From an uncultured Prevotellaceae bacterium (GTDB lineage: Bacteria; Bacteroidota; Bacteroidia; Bacteroidales; Muribaculaceae), in NCBI GenBank assembly GCA_900318645.1, contig ONLH01000001.1:124001-188000 (forward strand): a stretch of 64,000 nucleotides of DNA, given 5' to 3'. Below the pieces are notes generated by a model that made no database searches, was not told where the DNA came from, and saw nothing but the letters and a program-made list of their open reading frames with translations. Positions 15,627 to 24,832 of this stretch are shown here, in pieces (position 1 is the stretch's first letter; the number at the start of each line of letters is the position of its first letter). The translations under genes and the position numbers were made by a program.

Positions 15627-16559
15627 ATGACTGAGAATACAAGAAAGGTTTTTAATCTGGCGAAGGACTATGTGATGATTACCTTCGGCCTGTTGTGTTA
15701 TGCCTTCGGTTTCACGGCATTTATCCTTCCTGAAAAGATTGTGATCGGCAGCGTGACGGGTCTGTCATCGTTGATCCACTTCTGGCTGGGCTGGAACGTG
15801 GCAGCGACCTACTATGTCATCAATATCATCCTGCTGGCCATTGCCTTCCGCAGCGTGGGCAAGCAGTTTGTGCTGCGCACTATCATCGGAGCATCAATCT
15901 CGACGTTATTCATCGGTATCCTACAACCGATGTTCCCCACCCCGATTGTCGAGCAGCAGACGTTCATGAACGTCATCCTGGGCGCTGTGCTGTGTGGCTT
16001 CGGTCTGGGCATCGTCTTCACCCACAATGGTAGCACTGGCGGCACCGACATCATCGCGGCGATGGTCGCCAAGTACAGCACAGTCTCGTTTGGCCGTACG
16101 ATGATGTACTGCGACGTGATGATCATCTGCTCGTCATGGCTGTTGTTCCACTCGATTGACAAGATCGTGTATGGTCTCATCTTCATGGTCATCTACTCTG
16201 TCACTGCCGACCGTGTCATCAACAACACGCGGCAGAGCGTCCAGTTCCAGATCATCAGCAAGAAGTGGAAAGAGATTGCCGATAACGTCATCACCGAGGC
16301 ACACCGCGGCTGCACCATCATGGATGGTACAGGCTGGTACACCAAGGACAACATCAAAATCGTCATGGTGATGTGCCGCAAGCACGAGAGCGTGAACATC
16401 TTCCGCATCATCAAGGAAACCGACCGCGAGGCCATCATCACCCAGAGCAATGTCAACGGCGTCTATGGCTTCGGCTTTGACGAGCTGAAGGTGCGCGTTC
16501 ACAACAAAAAACCGACCGAGCAGGCACCGCAGGAAAGTACTGACAATCTGAAAGCATAA
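15627..16559 (+). CDS. YitT family membrane protein (DUF161 + DUF2179)
   Basis: 310 residues. Five to six membrane segments (residues about 12-205) contain the family signature THNGSTGGTDIIAAM. A cytoplasmic C-terminal DUF2179 domain follows (GCTIMDGTGWYTKDNIKIVMVMCRKHE). YitT proteins are thought to be transporters of unknown substrate. The last about 15 residues are a polar tail. Monocistronic with a strong terminator. Confidence 0.93.
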   Translation: MTENTRKVFNLAKDYVMITFGLLCYAFGFTAFILPEKIVIGSVTGLSSLIHFWLGWNVAATYYVINIILLAIAFRSVGKQFVLRTIIGASISTLFIGILQPMFPTPIVEQQTFMNVILGAVLCGFGLGIVFTHNGSTGGTDIIAAMVAKYSTVSFGRTMMYCDVMIICSSWLLFHSIDKIVYGLIFMVIYSVTADRVINNTRQSVQFQIISKKWKEIADNVITEAHRGCTIMDGTGWYTKDNIKIVMVMCRKHESVNIFRIIKETDREAIITQSNVNGVYGFGFDELKVRVHNKKPTEQAPQESTDNLKA

Positions 16560-16608
16560 CAAGAAAAAAGACTTTCAGTTTTTCAGACGATTTTCTTTCA
16601 AACAAAAA

Positions 16609-16646
16609 AAAATCGGGCACAAGATGTTAATTTTGTGCCCGATTTT
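16609..16646 (+). terminator. Terminator of the YitT gene
   Basis: Perfect 14-bp arms AAAATCGGGCACAA / TTGTGCCCGATTTT with a 10-nt loop, flanked by A- and T-runs. Its T-tail supplies the -33 TTG of the next promoter. Confidence 0.9.
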
Positions 16647-16675
16647 GCATATTTTTCAAAAAAATTATATTTTTG
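16645..16675 (+). promoter_or_regulatory. Promoter of the C10 peptidase gene
   Basis: TTG (16645-16647), 20 nt, TATTTTTG (16668-16675). It overlaps the terminator tail by two bases. Confidence 0.7.
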
Positions 16676-16755
16676 CAAACTCTTCGCACAACTTTGGTTG
16701 TAAACCTATAGACATTTTATTAATTAACCAATATCATTAACGACATTAAAACATC

Positions 16756-19700
16756 ATGAGAAAAATCTTATTCTTAGCCTCTCTTCTGCTAAGTGTAACC
16801 ATGTTTGCCGGTCCCGTGTCACCCGACGCGGCTCACCGAGCGGCCAATTCGTTCATGCTCAAGCACCACACTGGAGCGTCATTGAAATCAACTCCTGTGA
16901 GCGCGCCACGCCTCAGTGCCACTGGCCACTCGACATCCAGCCAGGCAAGTTACTATGTGTTCAACACCGTCGGTGACCACGGTTTCGTCATCGTATCGGG
17001 TGACGACCGCACGACCGATATCCTGGGCTACAGCGACAGCGGCAAGTTTGACCCGAACAACGTTCCCGCCAACATGAAGGTTTGGCTCGAGAACTATGCA
17101 TTGCAGATTGCTGCCCTCGATGAAATGGGCATCAAGAATCCGCCAGCCAATGCACCGCGCCCCACCCGCAACAGCATCTCGCCGCTGATTACCAGCCACT
17201 GGGACCAGGCCGGTCCCTACTGGAACCACTGCCCCGAGTTCATGGACGTCACCGAGGATGGTGACACCGTCGGCGAGTTGGCCTACACGGGTTGTGTAGC
17301 CACTTCGATGGCACAGATCATGAACTACTATAAGTTGCCAATATACTGCTCCAAGACGATTCCGTCCTATATGGTGACCTTCTATTGGCATGAGGAATAC
17401 GGTGTTTTTGAGACCGACCCGTTGGAGCCCATATTCTTTGACTGGAACAACATGCGTGACAACTACACTGGCGCCGAGACCGAAGCCGAGAAGGACGCCG
17501 TGGCATGGCTCATGCTCTATGCCGGCTGTGCCGCAGAGATGCAGTATGGCGTCAATGCTTCAAGCACCAGCGACCCCTACATTCCCACAGCGCTCAACGA
17601 GTACTTCAACTACGATGCCAAGCTGGTTTACCGCAGTGACTATGATCAAGTCGAATGGGAAGACATGATCTATAACGAGTTGGTCGAGGGACGTCCCATG
17701 ATCTACAACGGCCGTGCCGGTACCGGTGGCGGGCACTCGTTCGTGTGCGACGGCTATGCCTACGGTGACCTGTTCCACATCAACTGGGGCTGGGGAGGCC
17801 TGGGTGACGGCTACTTCGTTCTGTCGGTGCTCAACCCCTATGCCGGTGGCATCGGTTCCACGACCAGCCTTGAGGGCTACAACATTGACCAAACTGCCGT
17901 TATCGGCATCATGCCCGGTTACAGTGGCGTGCCTCAACAGGTAGACCACCGACTCACTGTTTGGAGAATGTACTACACGGGCGCACGCACCTTTGAGCGC
18001 AGCGACGACGGCTACTTCAAGCTCAACAAGAACCGCTACATCAAGGTGACCGCCGAGGACCACATTGATGACGGCACCAAGTACCTGCGCGGCATCGCGC
18101 TCTATGACAGTGACGACAACTTCGTTGAAATCATTGCTCAGACCTATTATGGCTCCAGCTATCTCTCGATTACCGACAGTTGGCCCGATAACCATAGTAC
18201 TGTCACCTACCCCTTCTTGAAAGGTGTCACGAGCGGTACCTACAAGATTGTACCCGTCTGCAGCCTTCCTGGTTCAGAGGTATGGCAGCCCATGATTGAT
18301 GGCGACCGCTACTACATCAAGGCCACCGTCAATGGCAACTGGATCACGCTGGAAGATCATCCCATCGTAGACCTCGAGTCCACCAACTTTGAGTTCTCCG
18401 GTGGCGAGAAGGTAGGCCTTGCCGAGCAGTGCCATGTAACCGTCAAGAACAACAGTGACGACCGCTTCAGCGGACGCATCTACCTCTATGCTGAAAACGA
18501 AGCGCTTGACGAGTACAGCGAATTCACTACCGTTGTCGAGGCTGAGATTCCCGCCCATGGCTCCAAGGTGGTGACCTTCAATTTCACCCCGAAGAATGCC
18601 GGCACCAAGAGTGTGCACCTGTCCACCTTTGACACATCATGGAATCCATCCATTCCTGGCACTGGTTCGGTAACCATCGCTGGTTCGGTGACCTACCCGA
18701 TGAACCTGAGCGTGGACATCAACGCCTTGAATGCCGATGAGGACATGAACATCTATGACAGCCACATCAAGTTCAAGGTCGATGTCACCAACAACAATAC
18801 CGAGGGTGAATACAACCGCTACATCCTGGCTCCCCTGTTCATCGTTGACGAGAACGGACATGGCACCATGATTACCTATCTGAGCCGCAACGTGGTGATT
18901 CCCGCTGGCGAGACCCAGACGTTCTACTTCGAATTTGACAACTTGGCCTTCGGCTCGATATATGCACTCAACATCTTTGGCCGCAACGAGGACGAAGTTA
19001 CCACCAACCTGGTTAAGCCTGGCGAGTCTAAATACTATACCATCAACCGCGGTATGGTCGTTTGGGATGGTGAGGGCAACCGCGTGGGCTACAAGCCCTA
19101 CAACGGCATCCGTGTTCCCGAGAACGCAGCTGCTGTGAGCCTGGAAGGCCTGAACCTGACTTCGTTGATTCCCAACGACAATCCCAATGCATTGTATTAT
19201 ATCGGTTCTGGCGAGAAATACATTCCCGCCGGACTTGAGGCCAGAAATATTATCCAGAACAATGTGGCTCAACGCGACGTTGTACTCTATCACGGCTATG
19301 ACTTCTATGCTCCCTACCGCTTCACGGCCGAGAACATCAGCTATGAGCGCAAGTTGACTCAGGGCCGTCATGCCGGACAAGAGGGCGGATGGAGCACCAT
19401 GGTACTGCCCTTCGCTGCCACCGACGTCACTGCCGACGGTGCACCCATCGACTGGATGCATAGTAAAGACGATGCCAAGGGGCTGTGGATCTGCAATTTC
19501 AATGAGGAGGAAGATGCTGCCGATGACGCTATCATGCATGCCGAATACATGGGTAGCACTTTAGAGGCCAACGTGCCCTACTTCGTTGCCCCCTATGACG
19601 GAGCCAATGGAACCGACATGCGCGGCAAGACCTACGTCTTCAGTGCCAAGAACGTGACCGTGAAGCCCAATCCCAGCGCTATCACCAGCGGCACCCACCA

Positions 19701-20079
19701 CATGCTGGTAGGTACCTTCCATCAGGAAACCGTCGAGAACGCTTACTTCCTGAACGATGCCTGCAGCCACTTCGTGAAGGCTGCCAGTGGCCAGATCAAC
19801 GCATTTGAGGCCTATGCCGGCAATGTGCGCGCCAGCGATGTCACCAGCTTGCAGATTGTCCTTGACGAGAATGCCGAAGACGCTCCCAGCAGCACACGAG
19901 GTGATGTGGACAAGAACGGTATCATCAACATCAATGATGTCACCGCCTTGATCAACTACTTGCTCACCATTGACGCCAGCACCATTGACACCGCTGCTGC
20001 CGACTGCAACCAGAGTGGCAACATCTCCATCGATGATGTCACCACATTGATTAACTTCCTACTTTCAGGAACCTGGTAA
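16756..20079 (+). CDS. C10 family cysteine peptidase (streptopain-like) with dockerin tail
   Basis: 1107 residues, secreted. It has a signal peptide (MRKILFLASLLLSVTMFAGP) and a propeptide with the FVIVSGDDR core (residues about 75-85). In the peptidase domain the likely nucleophile is Cys180 in YTGCVATSMAQIMNYY and the partner His327 in GTGGGHSFVCDGY, followed by HINWGWGG. Beta-sandwich repeats fill residues about 400-1020. Two dockerin type I repeats (GDVDKNGIININDVTALIN and NQSGNISIDDVTTLIN) end the protein. Streptopain relatives cleave host and bacterial proteins; here it may digest gut proteins or shape the surface proteome. Confidence 0.92.
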   Translation: MRKILFLASLLLSVTMFAGPVSPDAAHRAANSFMLKHHTGASLKSTPVSAPRLSATGHSTSSQASYYVFNTVGDHGFVIVSGDDRTTDILGYSDSGKFDPNNVPANMKVWLENYALQIAALDEMGIKNPPANAPRPTRNSISPLITSHWDQAGPYWNHCPEFMDVTEDGDTVGELAYTGCVATSMAQIMNYYKLPIYCSKTIPSYMVTFYWHEEYGVFETDPLEPIFFDWNNMRDNYTGAETEAEKDAVAWLMLYAGCAAEMQYGVNASSTSDPYIPTALNEYFNYDAKLVYRSDYDQVEWEDMIYNELVEGRPMIYNGRAGTGGGHSFVCDGYAYGDLFHINWGWGGLGDGYFVLSVLNPYAGGIGSTTSLEGYNIDQTAVIGIMPGYSGVPQQVDHRLTVWRMYYTGARTFERSDDGYFKLNKNRYIKVTAEDHIDDGTKYLRGIALYDSDDNFVEIIAQTYYGSSYLSITDSWPDNHSTVTYPFLKGVTSGTYKIVPVCSLPGSEVWQPMIDGDRYYIKATVNGNWITLEDHPIVDLESTNFEFSGGEKVGLAEQCHVTVKNNSDDRFSGRIYLYAENEALDEYSEFTTVVEAEIPAHGSKVVTFNFTPKNAGTKSVHLSTFDTSWNPSIPGTGSVTIAGSVTYPMNLSVDINALNADEDMNIYDSHIKFKVDVTNNNTEGEYNRYILAPLFIVDENGHGTMITYLSRNVVIPAGETQTFYFEFDNLAFGSIYALNIFGRNEDEVTTNLVKPGESKYYTINRGMVVWDGEGNRVGYKPYNGIRVPENAAAVSLEGLNLTSLIPNDNPNALYYIGSGEKYIPAGLEARNIIQNNVAQRDVVLYHGYDFYAPYRFTAENISYERKLTQGRHAGQEGGWSTMVLPFAATDVTADGAPIDWMHSKDDAKGLWICNFNEEEDAADDAIMHAEYMGSTLEANVPYFVAPYDGANGTDMRGKTYVFSAKNVTVKPNPSAITSGTHHMLVGTFHQETVENAYFLNDACSHFVKAASGQINAFEAYAGNVRASDVTSLQIVLDENAEDAPSSTRGDVDKNGIININDVTALINYLLTIDASTIDTAAADCNQSGNISIDDVTTLINFLLSGTW

Positions 20080-20108
20080 TCCCTGACGGACTTACACTTG
20101 ACTACATC

Positions 20109-20140
20109 CAGGGCGTGCCGCTTCACCGCGACACGCCCTG
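20109..20140. terminator. Terminator between convergent genes
   Basis: CAGGGCGTG (20109-20117) and CACGCCCTG (20132-20140) form a 9-bp stem, followed on the plus strand by TCATTTTG. Confidence 0.7.
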
Positions 20141-20168
20141 TCATTTTGAACCCTAGAATTGATATTCC

Positions 20169-21236
20169 TCAACGGGGCATTGTCAACCATCTGTCGTCGT
20201 GCGCATAGCTGCGGTCAATGAGCTCGGTGCAACGGTGAGTAAGGAGGTGCGTTCCGTCATAATAGGTGTACAGGTCATGAACGAGCGCTTTATCGCCACT
20301 GAAGTCATGGACACGGTCCCTGCCCATAATCTCGCAGAGCAACACATGATCAAGCGGCAAGAGCGCTTCGGAACGGAAACGTGGCGGAACGATTACCAAG
20401 TAATCCACGTGGTGAGTCTGTAGCATGTCGGCGATTTCGCGCAAGAGCTTTTCGGCGGTTGCATCAATGCTCAAGGGCAACGGATTGGGATAAGGAGACA
20501 TATTGACCAGCCAGGGTCTAGCGCCGTAATACTCGCTGGGATTGTTGAGGATGAGCGAGTCAAGGCCACGGCTCGAGTCTTCATTGGTCAGTTCGTCGCG
20601 ACCGCCGTTCGTAACGGGCTGCAATTTGCCTTCTTCAACGAGTTTGTTGACCACGAACGACGGGAAGAAGCTATAGATAAACATATCAGGATCGCGAAAA
20701 GCATTGAAATGTGCCCGCTGGAAATCCAGCCAAGTGACATCAGGAGAGACATCATAGTGAGGCACAAACGGCATCTCGTTGTATCGCGTTGGACGGCGGA
20801 ACAATTCTTCTTCCATCACCAGCAGGGCATGCTCGACAGGCACCTGGTGGTCAAACAGGTAGCGCAACTCATCACGGACTCCAACCAGCGTTTCGGCACC
20901 AGCCGTGAAGTGATAGACACTGGCATCGGCAGGAAGATACTTTTTCCACGCCTCGACGGTGAAATTGGATGATATCGATGAGCCGAAGATGAAGGAATTG
21001 TAATGCTGGGTGCCATTGTAATACTTGAGCCCCTCAACAGCGACATAGCGCTTGTTGGGGATGCGCTCCAGCGAATCATCCGGTGCGACCGAAATTCCGT
21101 CATAAGGGTGCACGACCTTAAATGGGTCTATCGCCAGATACAAAACCACAAAGGCCATGACCGGCAACAATGCAATCAACGCGCGGCAGACAAAGGTCTT
21201 GAGTGCATGCCGTTCCCGTGCACTTTCATCGCCCAT
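20169..21236 (-). CDS. SGNH/AlgJ-like membrane-anchored acetylation partner protein
   Basis: 355 residues from the start MGDESARERHALKTF; a longer frame to 21335 overlaps the MBOAT gene by 95 nt and is unlikely. One N-terminal membrane segment is followed by an extracytoplasmic domain with FIFGSSISSNF (Ser block) and YYDGTHLLTH near the C-terminus (Asp-x-x-His block), as in SGNH-type esterases/transferases. Located 4 nt after an MBOAT gene; such pairs O-acetylate or O-acylate exported polysaccharides. The glycan target is not known. Confidence 0.75.
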   Translation of the reverse strand: MGDESARERHALKTFVCRALIALLPVMAFVVLYLAIDPFKVVHPYDGISVAPDDSLERIPNKRYVAVEGLKYYNGTQHYNSFIFGSSISSNFTVEAWKKYLPADASVYHFTAGAETLVGVRDELRYLFDHQVPVEHALLVMEEELFRRPTRYNEMPFVPHYDVSPDVTWLDFQRAHFNAFRDPDMFIYSFFPSFVVNKLVEEGKLQPVTNGGRDELTNEDSSRGLDSLILNNPSEYYGARPWLVNMSPYPNPLPLSIDATAEKLLREIADMLQTHHVDYLVIVPPRFRSEALLPLDHVLLCEIMGRDRVHDFSGDKALVHDLYTYYDGTHLLTHRCTELIDRSYAHDDRWLTMPR

Positions 21237-21240
21237 GGTT

Positions 21241-22641
21241 CTAGAACTGGAAATAAATGAATTGCGTGTATTTGTCCAGGCTGGCCAGGGAGATGCCCAG
21301 CAACAGGCCCCAATAGATGGTCCACCGCAATACACGAGGGAAACGCATCTGCATCAACGGGAATTCCTGTCGGCGGCCCAGCCACTCGATGACAAAGAAG
21401 GAGATGATATAATAGAGCGCTTCCATGAACGGAGGCCATACCAGCCACTGGCCGTGGATGATGACATTGCCTATCTCACACAATTGGCCGATGCCGGCAG
21501 CACGGAAGGCAATGAAGATCATAGCAAAGATGAAATAGGTCAACAGGCAACGCGGGATATCACGCAACGCAGCATGCTCGCTCAACTGGCGACGAGGCAT
21601 GAAGACAAAAGGCAGCAACAGCAGGCCGTTCACCGTACCCCAGATGACAAACGTCCAGTCGGCCCCGTGCCACAGGCCCGAGAGCGAGAACACGATCATC
21701 GTGTTCAATGCCGTGCGCCACTTGCCGCGACGCGAGCCGCCCAGCGGGAAATAGACGTAATGGCGGAACCACGTCATCAACGAGATGTGCCACCGCTGCC
21801 ACAACTCCTTCATGTTGCGTGAGAAGAACGGGTAGCGGAAGTTGGGCTGCAACCTGATGTTCAACAGGCGGGCCGAGCCGATGGCAATATCACTATAACC
21901 TGAGAAATCGGCATAAATCTGAACAGCAAACAACAGTCCGGCCCAAATCATACTCGATGCCGAGTAATAAGACGGATTGGAGAACAGCGGGTCCACATAG
22001 CCGCTCATCGTGTCGGCAATAATCACCTTCTTGCCCAAGCCCCACAGGATCTGGCGCATACCCGTCACAGCCGTCTCATAATCAAACGACTTTTTCCTCA
22101 TGAACTGGGGCAGCAGGTTGGTGGCACGCTCGATAGGACCTGCCACAAGCTGCGGGAAGAACGCGATAAACACGCTGAAGGCCAACACGTCGCGCGTGGG
22201 CTTGATGTTGCCACGATACACGTCAATCGTGTAGCTGATGGCCTGGAAGGTGTAGAACGAGATACCGACCGGCAGCAGGATGTGAATCGTGGGCCAGTCG
22301 GGGTTGATGCCAAAAAGCCCCAACAGATGTACAAAACTGTCACGCAAGAAGTTCAAGTACTTGAACAGACACAGGATTCCCAAGCTGGTCACGATATTGG
22401 CTGCAGCCCACAACTTGTCGGTGCCTGAGCGGCGACCACCTTTCATCATCAATGCCGTTCCCCATGTGGTTACCGTGGTGAACAGGATGAGGCTGAGCAT
22501 TCGCCAGTCCCACCAGCCATAAAATACATAGCTGGCAATCAGCAGGAACAGGTTCTGCACCTTGAGATGGTTGCGTAATCCCCAGTAGAGAAAGAACACC
22601 AAGGGCAGAAACAAAGCGTAGGAATAGGTGTCAAATTGCAT
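21241..22641 (-). CDS. MBOAT family O-acyltransferase (AlgI/DltB-like)
   Basis: 466 residues from the start MQFDTYSYALFLPLVFFLYW; a frame reaching 22668 begins inside the -7 box and is rejected. About ten membrane segments are present, with the family motif region (RWHISLMTWFRHYVYFPLGG) and the conserved active-site His in FSLSGLWHGADWTF. It moves acyl groups across the membrane for the adjacent SGNH-like protein. Normal length for AlgI-type proteins. Confidence 0.93.
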   Translation of the reverse strand: MQFDTYSYALFLPLVFFLYWGLRNHLKVQNLFLLIASYVFYGWWDWRMLSLILFTTVTTWGTALMMKGGRRSGTDKLWAAANIVTSLGILCLFKYLNFLRDSFVHLLGLFGINPDWPTIHILLPVGISFYTFQAISYTIDVYRGNIKPTRDVLAFSVFIAFFPQLVAGPIERATNLLPQFMRKKSFDYETAVTGMRQILWGLGKKVIIADTMSGYVDPLFSNPSYYSASSMIWAGLLFAVQIYADFSGYSDIAIGSARLLNIRLQPNFRYPFFSRNMKELWQRWHISLMTWFRHYVYFPLGGSRRGKWRTALNTMIVFSLSGLWHGADWTFVIWGTVNGLLLLPFVFMPRRQLSEHAALRDIPRCLLTYFIFAMIFIAFRAAGIGQLCEIGNVIIHGQWLVWPPFMEALYYIISFFVIEWLGRRQEFPLMQMRFPRVLRWTIYWGLLLGISLASLDKYTQFIYFQF

Positions 22642-22665
22642 AACAGTCTTTTGCTTAACAACCTG

Positions 22666-22673
22666 CAAAGATA
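22666..22673 (-). promoter_or_regulatory. -7 box of the MBOAT/SGNH operon
   Basis: On the minus strand TATCTTTG, 24 nt before the chosen ATG at 22641. Confidence 0.6.
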
Positions 22674-22716
22674 GTGAAACTCACTAGAAAATTGTGATAG
22701 TTGATGAAAAATGTTG

Positions 22717-22724
22717 TACCTTTG
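22717..22724 (+). promoter_or_regulatory. -7 box of tyrS
   Basis: TACCTTTG, 46 nt before the tyrS start; upstream TTG triplets are at 22692 and 22701, neither at ideal spacing. Confidence 0.6.
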
Positions 22725-22770
22725 TACTTCATTAGCACATTAAACATATCATAATAAAGTTATACTAACG

Positions 22771-24063
22771 ATGAATTTTGTAGAAGAACTGAAATGGCGC
22801 GGGATGATCAACGACATCATGCCTGGAGCCGAGGAGCAACTCAACAAGGAAATGACCAGCGGCTATGTGGGCATTGACCCCACCGCCGACTCACTGCACA
22901 TCGGCCACCTCGTGGGCGTGATGATGCTCAAGCACCTGCAGCGTGCCGGACATCGTCCCATAGCCCTGATCGGTGGTGCCACGGGCATGATCGGTGACCC
23001 CTCGATGAAGTCGCAGGAGCGCAAGCTCATCGACGAGGAGACCCTGCGTCACAACCAGGAGTGCATCCGCCAGCAGCTGGCCAAGTTCCTGGACTTTGAC
23101 AGCGATGCTCCCAACCACGCCATCGTGGTGAACAACTATGACTGGATGAAGAATTTCACCTTCCTGAGCTTCATCCGTGACATCGGCAAGCACATCACCG
23201 TCAACTACATGATGGCCAAGGACAGCGTGAAGAAGCGCCTCGCTGCTAATGCTGACCACGGTATGTCGTTCACCGAGTTCTCCTACCAGCTGCTCCAGGG
23301 CTACGACTTCCTGTACCTCTATGAGCACGAGGGCTGCAAGCTGCAGATGGGCGGCAGTGACCAGTGGGGCAACATCACCACGGGCACCGAGCTCATTCGC
23401 CGCATCAACGGTGGCGAAGCCTATGCCATCACCTGCCCGCTCATCACCAAGAGCGACGGCACCAAGTTCGGCAAGACCGAAGGCGGCAACGTGTGGCTCG
23501 ATCCCAAGCGCACTTCGCCTTACAAGTTCTACCAGTTCTGGATCAACGTGAGTGATGAGGATGCCAAGAAATACATCAAGATCTTCACTGCCCTGCCTCA
23601 GGATGAGATTGAAGAGCTGATTGCTGAGCAGGAGAAGGATCCTGGTCTGCGTCCGCTGCAGAAACGCCTCGCCAAGGAGATTACCACCATGGTACATAGC
23701 GCCGAGGACTATGAAAACGCCGTCGAGGCTTCACAGATTCTGTTCTCGAATAAGGCCAAGGACATCCTGCACAAGATTGACGAGGAGACACTGCTGAGCG
23801 TGTTTGAAGGCGTGCCTCGCTTTGAGGTGCCCCGCAGCGCCATCGATGAGGGAACACCGATGATCTCGCTGCTGACCGATGCGGCTGCCGTATTCCCCAG
23901 CAAGGGTGAGATGCGTAAGCTGACCCAGGGCGGTGGCGTGAGCATCAACAAAGAAAAACTCGCTGACCCCAACATGCCCGCTAGTGCCGACCTGCTGCTC
24001 AACGACAAGTACATCCTGGCTCAGAAGGGCAAGAAGAACTACTACCTGCTGATTGTCAAGTAA
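22771..24063 (+). CDS. tyrS: Tyrosine--tRNA ligase
   Basis: Class I synthetase, 430 residues. The HIGH motif is in [11 protein letters not shown] (residues about 39-49) and the KMSKS equivalent is KFGKT in [13 protein letters not shown]. The Tyr-binding segment is [11 protein letters not shown]-terminal S4-like RNA-binding domain begins near residue 350 and contains [11 protein letters not shown]. Cytoplasmic, charges tRNA-Tyr. Divergent from the MBOAT operon. Confidence 0.97.
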   Translation: MNFVEELKWRGMINDIMPGAEEQLNKEMTSGYVGIDPTADSLHIGHLVGVMMLKHLQRAGHRPIALIGGATGMIGDPSMKSQERKLIDEETLRHNQECIRQQLAKFLDFDSDAPNHAIVVNNYDWMKNFTFLSFIRDIGKHITVNYMMAKDSVKKRLAANADHGMSFTEFSYQLLQGYDFLYLYEHEGCKLQMGGSDQWGNITTGTELIRRINGGEAYAITCPLITKSDGTKFGKTEGGNVWLDPKRTSPYKFYQFWINVSDEDAKKYIKIFTALPQDEIEELIAEQEKDPGLRPLQKRLAKEITTMVHSAEDYENAVEASQILFSNKAKDILHKIDEETLLSVFEGVPRFEVPRSAIDEGTPMISLLTDAAAVFPSKGEMRKLTQGGGVSINKEKLADPNMPASADLLLNDKYILAQKGKKNYYLLIVK

Positions 24064-24100
24064 TTTGGCACACATATCGCAAAAAAACGCGATAAAAAGA

Positions 24101-24129
24101 TTGTAATTCAAAAAAAAGCAGTAATTTTG
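24101..24129 (+). promoter_or_regulatory. Promoter of tRNA-Gln
   Basis: TTG (24101-24103), 18 nt, TAATTTTG (24122-24129), 42 nt before the tRNA. Confidence 0.7.
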
Positions 24130-24171
24130 CACCGCAATTTTGGCGGCACGCCGCCAGATTGACATAAGGAT

Positions 24172-24242
24172 TGCCTTGTAGTGTAATGGTAACACAACGG
24201 TTTTTGGTGCCGCATTTCCTGGTTCGAGTCCGGGCAAGGCAA
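24172..24242 (+). tRNA. tRNA-Gln (TTG anticodon)
   Basis: Acceptor TGCCTTG/CAAGGCA, anticodon loop TTTTGGT giving anticodon TTG, T-arm CCTGGTTCGAGTCCGG. The discriminator is A and CCA is encoded at 24243-24245. One anticodon-stem end pair looks mismatched. Confidence 0.93.
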
Positions 24243-24246
24243 CCAC

Positions 24247-24285
24247 AAGAAAAGGAGATGGACGTCGAGTTCATCTCCTTTCTTT
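24247..24285 (+). terminator. Terminator of tRNA-Gln
   Basis: AAAGGAGATG (24251-24260) with CATCTCCTTT (24272-24281), flanked by A- and T-rich tails, directly after the encoded CCA. Confidence 0.85.
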
Positions 24286-24325
24286 ATCCGCTACCTTCAA
24301 TGTTCAAAACAATAGGGCTCGAAAA

Positions 24326-24391
24326 ACATGAATGACCACGAATGATTCATGAATGTTTTATTTGTGATCCGTTCATGGTCATTCGTGTCAT
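24326..24391. repeat. Intergenic hairpin of CATGAATGACCACGAATG words
   Basis: ACATGAATGACCACGAATGA (24326-24345) pairs imperfectly with GTTCATGGTCATTCGTGTCA (24371-24391 region). The vocabulary is close to that of the hairpin at 6667-6730. It lies between two convergent tRNA units. Confidence 0.75.
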
Positions 24392-24418
24392 ATTTTCATG
24401 GATATTAAATAACACAAG

Positions 24419-24454
24419 GCAAAGCGTTAAACCGTGTATTGGTTAACGCTTTGC
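24419..24454 (-). terminator. Terminator of the rpsT/tRNA-Glu unit
   Basis: GCAAAGCGTTAAACC and GGTTAACGCTTTGC form a stem of about 14 bp with one bulge, 5 nt after the tRNA-Glu 3' end on the minus strand. Confidence 0.75.
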
Positions 24455-24459
24455 TACGG

Positions 24460-24531
24460 TAGCCCATAGCAGAATCGAACTGCTCTTTCAAGAATGAAAA
24501 TCTTGCGTCCTAGCCGATAGACGAATGGGCC
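24460..24531 (-). tRNA. tRNA-Glu (TTC anticodon), intact copy
   Basis: On the minus strand acceptor GGCCCAT/ATGGGCT, anticodon loop TTTTCAT (anticodon TTC), T-arm GCAGTTCGATTCTGC, discriminator A, no encoded CCA. It lies after the S20 frame and has no obvious promoter of its own, so it depends on read-through from 24930-24959. A 67-bp stretch (24465-24531) is repeated exactly at 24833-24899. Confidence 0.95.
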
Positions 24532-24582
24532 GTACCTGGCTGAACCACGGCTCCTGGTGGGAGGGGCCGCGCTCCTAATTGC

Positions 24583-24831
24583 TTAGGCCTGGTTCAGCTT
24601 GTTGATGTGCTGAGCGAGCTTCGACTTCAGGTTAGCAGCCTTGTTCTTGCTGATCACGTTCTTGCCAGCAAGCTTGTCGAGCATGGCAACGACCTTGGGC
24701 ATAGCCTCGGTGGCTTCCTTAGCGTCGGTCATTTTGCGAATGTTGCGGACAGCATTGCGCATGGTCTTGCTGTAATAACGGTTGCGAAGACGGCGGGTCT
24801 CGCTCTGACGGATTCTCTTAATAGCTGATTT
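24583..24831 (-). pseudogene. rpsT: 30S ribosomal protein S20 lacking its first codons
   Basis: The minus-strand frame reads [20 protein letters not shown]... to [20 protein letters not shown] and stops at 24583-24585. This is a complete S20 except that the usual first four residues (Met-Ala-Asn-His type) and the ribosome entry site are absent. Immediately upstream, the sequence is a truncated tRNA-Glu. In frame upstream there is no ATG, GTG or TTG before a TGA within the tRNA part; only ATT and CTG are available. Either a real deletion joined tRNA-Glu to rpsT, or the assembly is wrong here. S20 binds 16S rRNA in the small subunit. Confidence 0.85.
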
Positions 24832-24832
24832 A

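Noticed and set aside
18637..19539. 300-codon frame antisense to the C10 peptidase
   Set aside because: Fully inside a well-supported gene; no signal peptide, promoter or family.
24607..24828. 73-codon plus-strand frame in the rpsT region
   Set aside because: It is the complement of the S20 coding sequence, which has clear family identity on the minus strand.
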